From Leptothrix sp. (in: b-proteobacteria) (GTDB lineage: Bacteria > Pseudomonadota > Gammaproteobacteria > Burkholderiales > Burkholderiaceae_C): 64,000 nt of DNA. How positions within the stretch are numbered: the stretch's first letter is position 1; the number at the start of each line of letters is the position of its first letter. The stretch spans positions 1 through 64,000 of the forward strand of contig PNKD01000003.1 in the NCBI GenBank assembly GCA_013822265.1. The letters are read 5' to 3'. A program made the translations under genes and the position numbers. Under the pieces are notes generated by a model. That model was not told where the DNA came from. It searched no databases and was given only the letters and a program-made list of their open reading frames with translations. Positions 20,940 through 29,112 of the stretch are shown one piece after another.

Positions 20940-21533
20940 ATGAGCAGCCTGAACAAACCCATCGTCACCCGGGGTCTGGCCCTGGCCTGCGTGCTGGCAC
21001 TGAGCGGCTGCGTCGTCGCGCCCATCGGGCCGCCGCGCCATCCACAGCCCGTCTACCGCAGCGTGCCGCCCCCGCCGGCGCCGGTGGCCGTGGCGCCGCT
21101 GTACTTCTATCCGCTGCAGCACCAGCCCGAGGCCGTGCAGGACCGCGACCGCTACGAGTGTTATCGCTGGGCCGCGCGCGAGACCGGCTTCGACCCCGGC
21201 ATGACGGCCCTGCGCAGCCAAGGCAGCGAGGTCGTGCGTGGCCGCACCTACACCCCGGCGGGGCCGAACGGCGCCGACGTCGTGGCCGGCGCGGCCACCG
21301 GCGCCATCCTCGGCGCGGCGGTCTCGTCGCCGCGACATGCCGGAGCCAACGCCGTCATCGGCGCGATCTTCGGCGCCGCCCTGGGTGCGGCCGCCAGCGA
21401 AAGCCGCAACCGCGCCTACGAAGACGCCTACGCCCGCCAGGCCGAGCAGGCCGAGCGCGCCCGCGCACCGATGAACAACTTCCGTCGCGCCATGTCGGCC
21501 TGCATGCAGGGCCGCGGCTACCAAGTCGAGTGA
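20940..21533 (+). CDS. Glycine-zipper lipoprotein with C-terminal YEC..GRGY motif
   Basis: Lipobox ALSGC; ADVVAGAATGAILGAAVSS...ANAVIGAIFGAALGAA; RYECYRWAARETGFDP. Confidence 0.75.
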   Translation: MSSLNKPIVTRGLALACVLALSGCVVAPIGPPRHPQPVYRSVPPPPAPVAVAPLYFYPLQHQPEAVQDRDRYECYRWAARETGFDPGMTALRSQGSEVVRGRTYTPAGPNGADVVAGAATGAILGAAVSSPRHAGANAVIGAIFGAALGAAASESRNRAYEDAYARQAEQAERARAPMNNFRRAMSACMQGRGYQVE

Positions 21534-21541
21534 GGCTCACC

Positions 21542-22360
21542 ATGACACCCAGACCCCCCTGGCGACATCTCCAACGCGGCCTGGCCGCGGCGCTGTCCCT
21601 GTGCCTGCTGCTGGGCGGCAGCCTGGCGCAGGCCGACCAGAAGGACCGCGATCGCGACGGCAGCGACCGCCGCGATGACCGCGGCAGCGAGCGCCATGCC
21701 GAGCGCGGCCCGGACCGCCGCAACGACCGTGACGGCTACCGCGACCACGAGCGCGCGCGGGTCGCCCCGCCGCCGCGGATGAGCGTCGTCCCTGCGCGCG
21801 TCGACTCGCAGCGCTGGTTCGACGGCGCACACGGCCACAACCGCCACTACCCGCGGCCGGGCTGGGCGGTGCACGCGCTGCCGCCTCACTCGAGCATCAC
21901 CTACTGGGGCGGCGTGCGCTACAACCACTTCGATGGCGTCTGGTACACCGGCGGCCCGCGCGGCTACGTGGTGGTGCGGCCACCCATAGGCATCGTCGTC
22001 ACCGACCGGCCGGCGCTGGCCAGCCTGCTGGTCATCGGCGGCCTGAGCTACCTGTACGCCAACGGCGTCTACTACCGCGAGCAACCGGGAGTGGGCTACG
22101 AGGTCGTGCCGCCGCCGGTCGAAGGCGTGGTGGCGGGCGCACCGCCCAAGAGTTATGTCTACCCCCGGCACGCACAGGGCGCCGAACAGCAGGCCACCGA
22201 CGAGTACGAGTGCCACAAGTGGGCGGTGCTGCAGACCGGCTTCGACCCCACCGGCGCCGCGCTGGGCGACGCCGGCGGCGGCGGCGCGCCGGCGCGGCGC
22301 GGCGACTACGAACGGGCCCGTGGCGCCTGCCTGGAAGGCCGCGGCTACACCGTGCGCTGA
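21542..22360 (+). CDS. Exported DUF6515-like protein with C-terminal YEC..GRGY motif
   Basis: Signal peptide; charged DRDRDGSDRRDDRGS region; YANGVYYREQPGVGYEVVPPP; EYECHKWAVLQTGFDPT...ACLEGRGYTVR. Confidence 0.75.
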   Translation: MTPRPPWRHLQRGLAAALSLCLLLGGSLAQADQKDRDRDGSDRRDDRGSERHAERGPDRRNDRDGYRDHERARVAPPPRMSVVPARVDSQRWFDGAHGHNRHYPRPGWAVHALPPHSSITYWGGVRYNHFDGVWYTGGPRGYVVVRPPIGIVVTDRPALASLLVIGGLSYLYANGVYYREQPGVGYEVVPPPVEGVVAGAPPKSYVYPRHAQGAEQQATDEYECHKWAVLQTGFDPTGAALGDAGGGGAPARRGDYERARGACLEGRGYTVR

Positions 22361-22406
22361 CCGGGACTCGCGCGGCGCCGTGAGGCCCACTCGCGACAAT
22401 CCGCGC

Positions 22407-23471
22407 ATGCCTTTCGTGCCCTCGACACGCCGCCGGTTGCTGGCACTGGCCACGCTGTCGGCGCTGTCGGCGTGGCCAGCGGTTGCCGCACCGGCACAGC
22501 GCAAGCGGCGCGCCGCGCCGCCGCCGGGCCCGAGCTATGCGCACCACCCGGCGGCGGCGGCCTTTGCGGCCTCGCTGGCGGCACGCCGCAGCCTCGACGG
22601 CGAGTGGGTGCTGGCCCAGCTGGCCCAGGCACGCCGCAACGACAGCGTGCGCAAGCTGGTGATGCCGCCGCCGGCGGGCACGGCCAAGAACTGGGCCGCC
22701 TACCGCAGCCGCTTCGTCGAGCCGCAGCGCATCGCGGCCGGCATCGACTTCTGGCGCGAGCACGAGCGCTGGCTGGCCGAGGCCGAGGCGCGCTGGGGCG
22801 TGCCGCCGCAGATCGTGGTGGCCATCATCGGCGTCGAGACCTACTACGGCCGCATCACCGGCAGCTTCCGTCTCGTCGATGCGCTGGCCACGCTGAGCTT
22901 CGACTTCCCCGCCGGCCGCCGCGACCGCAGCGACTTCTTCCGCAGCGAACTGGAAGAGTTCTTCGTGCTCTGCGAGCGCCAGGGCCTCGACCCGCAGGCG
23001 GTCAAGGGCAGCTACGCCGGCGCGCTGGGCCTGCCCCAGTTCATGCCCGGCAGCGTCAACCGCTGGGCCGTCGACTTCGATGGCGACGGCCACGTCGACC
23101 TCATGGGCAACGGCGCCGACGCGGTGGGCAGCGTGGCGCACTACCTGGCGGTGTTCGGCTGGCGGCGCGGCCTGGCCACGCACCATGCCGTGTCGGTGCC
23201 GGTGGACGGCGGCGACCGCGCCGCGCTGCTGGCGCCCGACATCCTGCCCAGCTTCACGGCAGCGCAGTTCGGCGAGCGCGGCGCCGAACTCGACGCCGCC
23301 GGGCGCGCCCACGACGGCCTGCTGGCGCTGGTGGAATTGCACAACGCCGCACAAGCGCCGAGCTACGTCGCGGGCACGACGAACTTCTACGCCATCACGC
23401 GCTACAACTGGAGCAGCTACTACGCGATGGCAGTCATCGACCTGGCGCAGGCGCTGCGCGCGGCACGCTGA
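22407..23471 (+). CDS. mltB: Lytic murein transglycosylase B
   Basis: VAIIGVETYYGRITGSFRLVDALATLSFDFP, GLPQFMPGSVNRWAVDFDGDGHVDL. Confidence 0.9.
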   Translation: MPFVPSTRRRLLALATLSALSAWPAVAAPAQRKRRAAPPPGPSYAHHPAAAAFAASLAARRSLDGEWVLAQLAQARRNDSVRKLVMPPPAGTAKNWAAYRSRFVEPQRIAAGIDFWREHERWLAEAEARWGVPPQIVVAIIGVETYYGRITGSFRLVDALATLSFDFPAGRRDRSDFFRSELEEFFVLCERQGLDPQAVKGSYAGALGLPQFMPGSVNRWAVDFDGDGHVDLMGNGADAVGSVAHYLAVFGWRRGLATHHAVSVPVDGGDRAALLAPDILPSFTAAQFGERGAELDAAGRAHDGLLALVELHNAAQAPSYVAGTTNFYAITRYNWSSYYAMAVIDLAQALRAAR

Positions 23472-23487
23472 GGCACGCCGGGCGGGG

Positions 23488-25635
23488 TTATGGCGCCGCG
23501 GGCAAGGCCGCCGGCGCGCCGGCGAGGTCGATGACGAAGGCGTACATGCGCGCCACCTCGGCGAGGTACTCGAAGCGCCCCGACGACCCCCCATGCCCGG
23601 CCTGCATGTTGACGGCCAGCAGCAGCGGGTTGGCATCGGTCTTCTTCGCGCGCAGCCGCGCCACGTACTTGGCCGGCTCGTAGTACTGCACCTGCGAGTC
23701 CCACAGCCCGGTCGTGACGAGCAGCGCCGGGTAGTCCTGCGCGGCGATGTTGTCGTAGGGCGAGTACGACAGCATGTAGTCGTAGGCCGCCTTCTGGCGC
23801 GGGTCGCCCCACTGCGTCCACTCGTTGGTGGTGAGCGGGATGGTCTCGTCGAGCATGGTCGTCACGAGGTCGACGAAGGGCACATCGAGCACGATGCCCT
23901 TGTACAGCGCGCCGGCCTGGTTGGCCACCGCACCCATCAGCAGGCCACCGGCCGAGCCGCCCTGCGCGAAGACCTTGCCCGGCGCGCCCCAGCCGGCCTT
24001 CAGCAGCGCCTGCGTGACGTCGACGAAGTCGTTGACGCTGTTGCGCTTGTTCATCATGCGGCCGGCGGCATACCAGCCCTCGCCGAGGTCGGCCCCGCCA
24101 CGCACGTGCGCGTAGGCAATGACGAAGCCGCGGTCCATCAGGCTGGGCCGGTTGGACGAGAAGTCAGGGTCGATGGACAGGCCGTAGGCGCCGTAGCCCA
24201 GCACCAACAGCGGGGCGCTGCCGTCGTCGCGCGCGCGGTCCCTGCGCCACGACAGCGTGACGGGGATGCGCTTGCCGTCGCGCGAAGGCGCCCACAGCCG
24301 CTGCGTGGCATAACGCGTGGCGTCGTAGCCGGGCACGACCTGCGCCTTGCGCAGCACGGCCCGGCTGGTCTTCAGGTGCAGGTCGTAGGTGGCGGTGGGC
24401 CGCACCATAGAGGTGACGTCGAATCGCAGGTGCGCCGCCGTCGGGTCGCGGTGTTCGCCCAGCGTGACGGTGCTGCCGGCGGGCGCGGCCAGCGCCGCTA
24501 CGCGGCCGGCGGCGGCGCCGAGCAGGCGCACGCGCACGTCCGCATCGACGCGCTCCTGCACCGCGATGCCGTGGTGCGTGAGAACGAAGCGCTCGATCGT
24601 GGCTTGCTCGCGTCCGGGCACCAGCGTGCGCCAACGGCTGCGCAGCGCGGGCGCGCGGTCGGGTGCGCTGACGAGCCTGAAGTTCAGCGCACCTTCATTG
24701 GTGCGGATGTACCAGCGGCCGCCGAGGTGGTCGGCGTCGTGACGCACCTGCGAGCGCCGCGCCAGCACCACCCGCGCCGGGTCGGTCGGGCGGTCGGCCG
24801 GCACGGCCAGCGTTTCGGTGGTGTCGGTGCCGCGCACGTCGATCAAGACATGGCGGCCCGACGCGCTGCGCCGCAGCTCGGTGAACAGCGTCTTGTCGGC
24901 TTCGTCGTAGACCCGCACGTCGGTCTTGGGATCGCTGCCCAGCACATGGCGGTAGACGGGGCCGCTCTGCAGCGTCACCGGGTCCTGGCGGATGTAGAAC
25001 AAGGTGCGCTGGTCGTTGGCCCAGGCCAGTTCTTCCAGCACGCCCGGGATGGCCTCGGCGTGGTCCTTGCCCGTGACCAGGTCACGAAAGCGCAGCGTGT
25101 GCATGCGCCGCCCTGCGGTGTCTTCGGTCCAGGCCAGGGTCTTGCCGTCGGGGCTGACGGCGGTGGAGGCCACCTTGAAGTAGGCCTGCCCGCGGGCGCG
25201 TGCGGGCTGGTCGAGCAGCAGCTCGCTCGGCGCGCGCGTGTCGGCACGCTCGGGCGTGCCGCGCTGGCGCATCAGCCGCGGGTATTCGTCGCCGGCCTTG
25301 AATTCGGTCCAGTACCAGAAGCCGCGTTCGTAGACCGGCGGCGTGCTCTCGTCCTCGAGCACGCGCGAGCGCATCTCGGCCACCAGCCGCTGGCGCAGGC
25401 CGGCCAGCGGCGCCAGCACGGCGTCGGTGTAGGCGTTCTCGGCCTCGAGGTACTGAAGCACCTCGGGTCGCTTGGCCTTGGGGTCGTCGTCACGCAGCCA
25501 GTGGTAGTCGTCGCCACGATCGCCGTGCGGGCTCTTGACGACGAAGGGGCGCAGCGGCGCCACCGGGGGCGGTGGCGACTGGGCAGCGGCCACGCTGCCA
25601 AGGGCCAGAAGCAGGACGAGCAGAAGCTTGCGCAT
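23488..25635 (-). CDS. S9 family peptidase (oligopeptidase B-like)
   Basis: FAQGGSAGGLLMGAVANQ (GxSxGG), WTQWGDPRQKAAYDYMLSYSPYDNI, signal peptide. Confidence 0.88.
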   Translation of the reverse strand: MRKLLLVLLLALGSVAAAQSPPPPVAPLRPFVVKSPHGDRGDDYHWLRDDDPKAKRPEVLQYLEAENAYTDAVLAPLAGLRQRLVAEMRSRVLEDESTPPVYERGFWYWTEFKAGDEYPRLMRQRGTPERADTRAPSELLLDQPARARGQAYFKVASTAVSPDGKTLAWTEDTAGRRMHTLRFRDLVTGKDHAEAIPGVLEELAWANDQRTLFYIRQDPVTLQSGPVYRHVLGSDPKTDVRVYDEADKTLFTELRRSASGRHVLIDVRGTDTTETLAVPADRPTDPARVVLARRSQVRHDADHLGGRWYIRTNEGALNFRLVSAPDRAPALRSRWRTLVPGREQATIERFVLTHHGIAVQERVDADVRVRLLGAAAGRVAALAAPAGSTVTLGEHRDPTAAHLRFDVTSMVRPTATYDLHLKTSRAVLRKAQVVPGYDATRYATQRLWAPSRDGKRIPVTLSWRRDRARDDGSAPLLVLGYGAYGLSIDPDFSSNRPSLMDRGFVIAYAHVRGGADLGEGWYAAGRMMNKRNSVNDFVDVTQALLKAGWGAPGKVFAQGGSAGGLLMGAVANQAGALYKGIVLDVPFVDLVTTMLDETIPLTTNEWTQWGDPRQKAAYDYMLSYSPYDNIAAQDYPALLVTTGLWDSQVQYYEPAKYVARLRAKKTDANPLLLAVNMQAGHGGSSGRFEYLAEVARMYAFVIDLAGAPAALPAAP

Positions 25636-25699
25636 GGTCGGCGAGCATAGTCGCGCGCCCGGCCCGGCACACGCGCGGCGCGGCGCGGCGGCAGCGCCC

Positions 25700-26665
25700 T
25701 CAGGCCGCCATCGGCACCAGGAAGTCGCGGCTGATGCCGACGCCGATGTCGTTGACGCGGTCGAGGAACTCGGTCAGGTAGGCATGCAGGCCGGTGGCCA
25801 GGATCTCGTCGATGCGCCCGTAGCGCAGGTCGGCGCGCAACCGGCCGGCGCGGCGCATGGTCTCGCTGCTCTGGTCGTTGGCCACCAGTTCCAGGTTGGC
25901 ACGCACCTCGTTCATGCAGGCCACCAGCGAGCGCGGCATGTCGGGGCGCAGGATCAGCAGCTCGGCCACCTTCTCGGGCCGGATCACGTTGCGGTAGACC
26001 TTGCGGTAGATCTCGAAGCCGGAGACCGAGCGCAGGATGGCGCTCCAGTGATAGAAGTCGACCTCCAGGCCCTCCTTGGCGCTGGACGGCCCGAAGTAGT
26101 CGCCGCCCGACAGGGCCTGGAACTTCACGTCGAGCAGCCGCGCGGTGTTGTCGGCGCGTTCGAGGAAGGTGCCGATGCGCAGGAAGTGCAGCGCCTCGTC
26201 CTGCAGCATCGTGCCCACCGTGACGCCGCGGCTGAGGTGGCTGCGGAACTTCACCCACTCGAACAGGGTGCCGGGGTCGCGCTCGAAGCTGTCGTCCTTC
26301 AACAGCCGCATGAACTCGAGCCAGGTCTGGTTCTGCGTCTCCCAGACCTCGGTCGTCAGCGCACCGCGCACGGCGCGAGCATTCTCGCGCGCCGCACGCA
26401 CGCACGAGGCGATGCTCGACGGGTTGGCCTCGTCGCGCACCATGAAGTCCATCACATTGCGCGCCGTGACCTCGTCGTACTTCTTCGAGAAGCTCCAGGT
26501 CAGCTCGCTGATCGACAGCAGCCCGCGCCAGCCCTGCACGGCCGTGTCGACGCTCTGCGGCAGCAGGCTGGTCTGGTAGTTCACGTCGAGCATGCGCGCG
26601 GTGTTTTCGGCGCGCTCCATGTAGCGCGCCATCCAGAACAGGTGGTCGGCGGTTCGCGAGAGCAT
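25700..26665 (-). CDS. Alpha-E domain (DUF403) protein
   Basis: MLSRTADHLFWMARYMERAENTARMLDV; LTEVWETQNQTWLEF. Confidence 0.88.
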   Translation of the reverse strand: MLSRTADHLFWMARYMERAENTARMLDVNYQTSLLPQSVDTAVQGWRGLLSISELTWSFSKKYDEVTARNVMDFMVRDEANPSSIASCVRAARENARAVRGALTTEVWETQNQTWLEFMRLLKDDSFERDPGTLFEWVKFRSHLSRGVTVGTMLQDEALHFLRIGTFLERADNTARLLDVKFQALSGGDYFGPSSAKEGLEVDFYHWSAILRSVSGFEIYRKVYRNVIRPEKVAELLILRPDMPRSLVACMNEVRANLELVANDQSSETMRRAGRLRADLRYGRIDEILATGLHAYLTEFLDRVNDIGVGISRDFLVPMAA

Positions 26666-26680
26666 CTTCGTTCTCCTTGG

Positions 26681-28132
26681 TCAGCGTTCCAGGACCCAGG
26701 TGTCCTTGGTGCCGCCACCCTGGCTGCTGTTGACGACGAGCGAGCCCTCCTTCAGCGCCACGCGGGTCAGCCCGCCCGGCACCGTCTGCACCTCCTTGCC
26801 CGAGTTGAGCACGTAGGGCCGCAGGTCGATGTGGCGCGGCGCGACGCCGCTTTCGACAAAGGTCGGGCAGGTGCTCAGCGACAGCGTGGGCTGGGCGATG
26901 TAGTTGTCGGGCCGGGCCTTGACCACGGCCTTGAACTCCTCGATCTCGGCCTGCGTCGACGCCGGCCCGACCAGCATGCCGTAGCCGCCGGCGCCGTGCA
27001 CCTCCTTGACCACCAGTTCGGCCATGTGGTCCAGCACGTACTTCAGGTCGCCGGCGTCGCGGCACATGTAGGTCGGCACGTTGTTGAGGATGGGCTTCTC
27101 GCCGAGGTAGAACTCGATCATCTTCGGCACGTAGGGATAGATGCTCTTGTCGTCGGCGATGCCGGTGCCCACGGCGTTGGACAGCGTGATGTTGCCGGCG
27201 CGGTAGACGTCGATCAGCCCGGCGCAGCCCAGCGTGCTGTCGGCGCGGAAGACCTTGGGGTCGAGGAAGTCGTCGTCGACGCGGCGGTAGATCACGTCCA
27301 CGCGCCGCGGGCCCCGCGTGGTGCGCATGTAGACGAAACCCTCGCGCACGAACAGATCCTGGCCCTCGACGAGCTCGACGCCCATCTGCTGCGCCAGGAA
27401 GGCATGCTCGAAGTAGGCGCTGTTGTACATGCCCGGCGTCAGCACCACCACCGTGGGCTCGTTGACGCCGGCCGGCGCCACCGCACGCAGCGTTTCCAGC
27501 AGCAGGTCGGGGTAGTGCGCCACCGGGGCCACGCGGTGCATCGCGAAGAGCTCGGGGAACAGCCTCATCATCATCTTGCGGTTCTCGAGCATGTAGCTCA
27601 CGCCGCTGGGCACGCGCAGGTTGTCCTCGAGCACGTAGTAGGTGCCGCCGCCGTCGGCCGAATCCTCGAAGTTCGCGGCGCGCACGATGTCGATGCCCGA
27701 GATGTGCGAGTACACCTGCCCGGGCACGTCGACGTTCATCATCTCGGGGCGGAACTGCGCGTTTTTCAGCACCTGCTCGGCCGGTACGACGCCGGCGCGC
27801 AGGATGTCCTGGTCGTGGTAGACGTCGTGGATGAAGCGGTTCAGCGCCGTCACGCGCTGCGCCAGGCCGGCCGCCATCGCCGCCCACTCGTGCTGCGGGA
27901 TGACGCGCGGGATGAGGTCGAAGGGGATCAGCCGCTCGGTGCCGGCGCCGGTGTCGTCCTTCGCGCCGTAGACGGCGAAGGTGATGCCGACGCGGCGGAA
28001 GATCATCTCGGCCTCTTCGCGCCGGGCCTTCATGGTGGCGTGCGGCTGCCGCGCCAGCCAGCGCTCGTAGACGCGGTACTGTTCGCGCACGGCGCGGTCT
28101 GCGGTGAGCATCTCGTCGAAGGCCGGCATCAT
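26681..28132 (-). CDS. Circularly permuted type 2 ATP-grasp protein
   Basis: VVVLTPGMYNSAYFEHAFLAQQMGVELVEGQDLFV, VDVIYRRVDDDFLDP, VKEVHGAGGYGMLVGP. Confidence 0.9.
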   Translation of the reverse strand: MMPAFDEMLTADRAVREQYRVYERWLARQPHATMKARREEAEMIFRRVGITFAVYGAKDDTGAGTERLIPFDLIPRVIPQHEWAAMAAGLAQRVTALNRFIHDVYHDQDILRAGVVPAEQVLKNAQFRPEMMNVDVPGQVYSHISGIDIVRAANFEDSADGGGTYYVLEDNLRVPSGVSYMLENRKMMMRLFPELFAMHRVAPVAHYPDLLLETLRAVAPAGVNEPTVVVLTPGMYNSAYFEHAFLAQQMGVELVEGQDLFVREGFVYMRTTRGPRRVDVIYRRVDDDFLDPKVFRADSTLGCAGLIDVYRAGNITLSNAVGTGIADDKSIYPYVPKMIEFYLGEKPILNNVPTYMCRDAGDLKYVLDHMAELVVKEVHGAGGYGMLVGPASTQAEIEEFKAVVKARPDNYIAQPTLSLSTCPTFVESGVAPRHIDLRPYVLNSGKEVQTVPGGLTRVALKEGSLVVNSSQGGGTKDTWVLER

Positions 28133-28148
28133 GGTGTTTTGATCTCCA

Positions 28149-29099
28149 TCAGGGCATCACTGGCAACTCGCGTTCCGGGGCATCGCCGGCAGCCGGCAGC
28201 ACCCTCGTGCGCACGGCCACCTCGAGCGTGTGGCGGCCGCCGCCGCGGATGACGCCACGCAGCGGCGTGACGTCGCCGAAGTCGCGCCCCACCGCCACGC
28301 GCACGTGGCCGCTGCCCGGCACGACGTCGTTGGTGGGGTCGAGGTCGAGCCAGCCCGCACTTGGGCCTTCAGCGGGCACGCCCGGCGTGCCCGGGCACCA
28401 TACCTGCACCCAGGCGTGCGAGGCATCGGCGCCCTGCAGGGCGGCCCCGCCCTCGGGGGCGCGGGTCAGCAGGTAGCCGCTGACGTAGCGCACCGGCAGG
28501 CCCAGCATGCGCATGGCGCCGGCCATCAGGTGCGCGAAGTCCTGGCAGACGCCGCGCTTGTGCGCCCACACCTCGGCCAGCGGGGTGTCGATGTCGGTGC
28601 TCCGGCTCTGGTAGCTGAAGTCGGCGTGCACGCGGTGCATCAGTTCGACGGCGGCCTCGGCCACCGGCCGCCCGGGGCGGAACGACGGCGCCGCGTAGCG
28701 CTTCAGTGGCGGCAGCTGCGGCACAAAGGGCGACGGCAGCGCGAATTCCAGCACCGGCTGGAACGGCGCCGCCGCCACGTAGCGCAGGCTTTCGGCCAGC
28801 GCCTGCCAGGGTGGCGACAAGGCAGCCTGCAGGCCGGCAAAGCGCGGCTCGACCTGCACGCGGCTGGTGGCACGCACCTGCAGGCGCGTGTGCGGCTGCG
28901 CCAGGCTGAAGTGGCACTCGAGGTTGCCCGCCGCGTCGGCGCCCTCATGCCGGTAGCCGGGCTGGGGGTCGATGCAGAGATCGAAGGCCACGAGCCGCTG
29001 GTGCGCGTCGGACAGCGGCCGCAGGTGCGCCAGGTGGTGGGCCAGCGACACCGGGGCGGCGTAGTCGTAGCGCGTGTCGTGGGTGATCTCGAGCAGCAT
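28149..29099 (-). CDS. Transglutaminase-like protein (bacterial N-terminal beta region type)
   Basis: MLLEITHDTRYDYAAPVSLAHHLAHLRP; HKRGVCQDFAHLMAGAMRMLGLPVRYVSGYLLT; SHAWVQVW; DLDPTND. Confidence 0.9.
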   Translation of the reverse strand: MLLEITHDTRYDYAAPVSLAHHLAHLRPLSDAHQRLVAFDLCIDPQPGYRHEGADAAGNLECHFSLAQPHTRLQVRATSRVQVEPRFAGLQAALSPPWQALAESLRYVAAAPFQPVLEFALPSPFVPQLPPLKRYAAPSFRPGRPVAEAAVELMHRVHADFSYQSRSTDIDTPLAEVWAHKRGVCQDFAHLMAGAMRMLGLPVRYVSGYLLTRAPEGGAALQGADASHAWVQVWCPGTPGVPAEGPSAGWLDLDPTNDVVPGSGHVRVAVGRDFGDVTPLRGVIRGGGRHTLEVAVRTRVLPAAGDAPERELPVMP

Positions 29100-29112
29100 C
29101 GGAAGTCGAGGC

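Noticed and set aside
25535-28252. 905-aa plus-strand ORF
   Set aside because: Antisense to alpha-E and ATP-grasp genes; no motifs.
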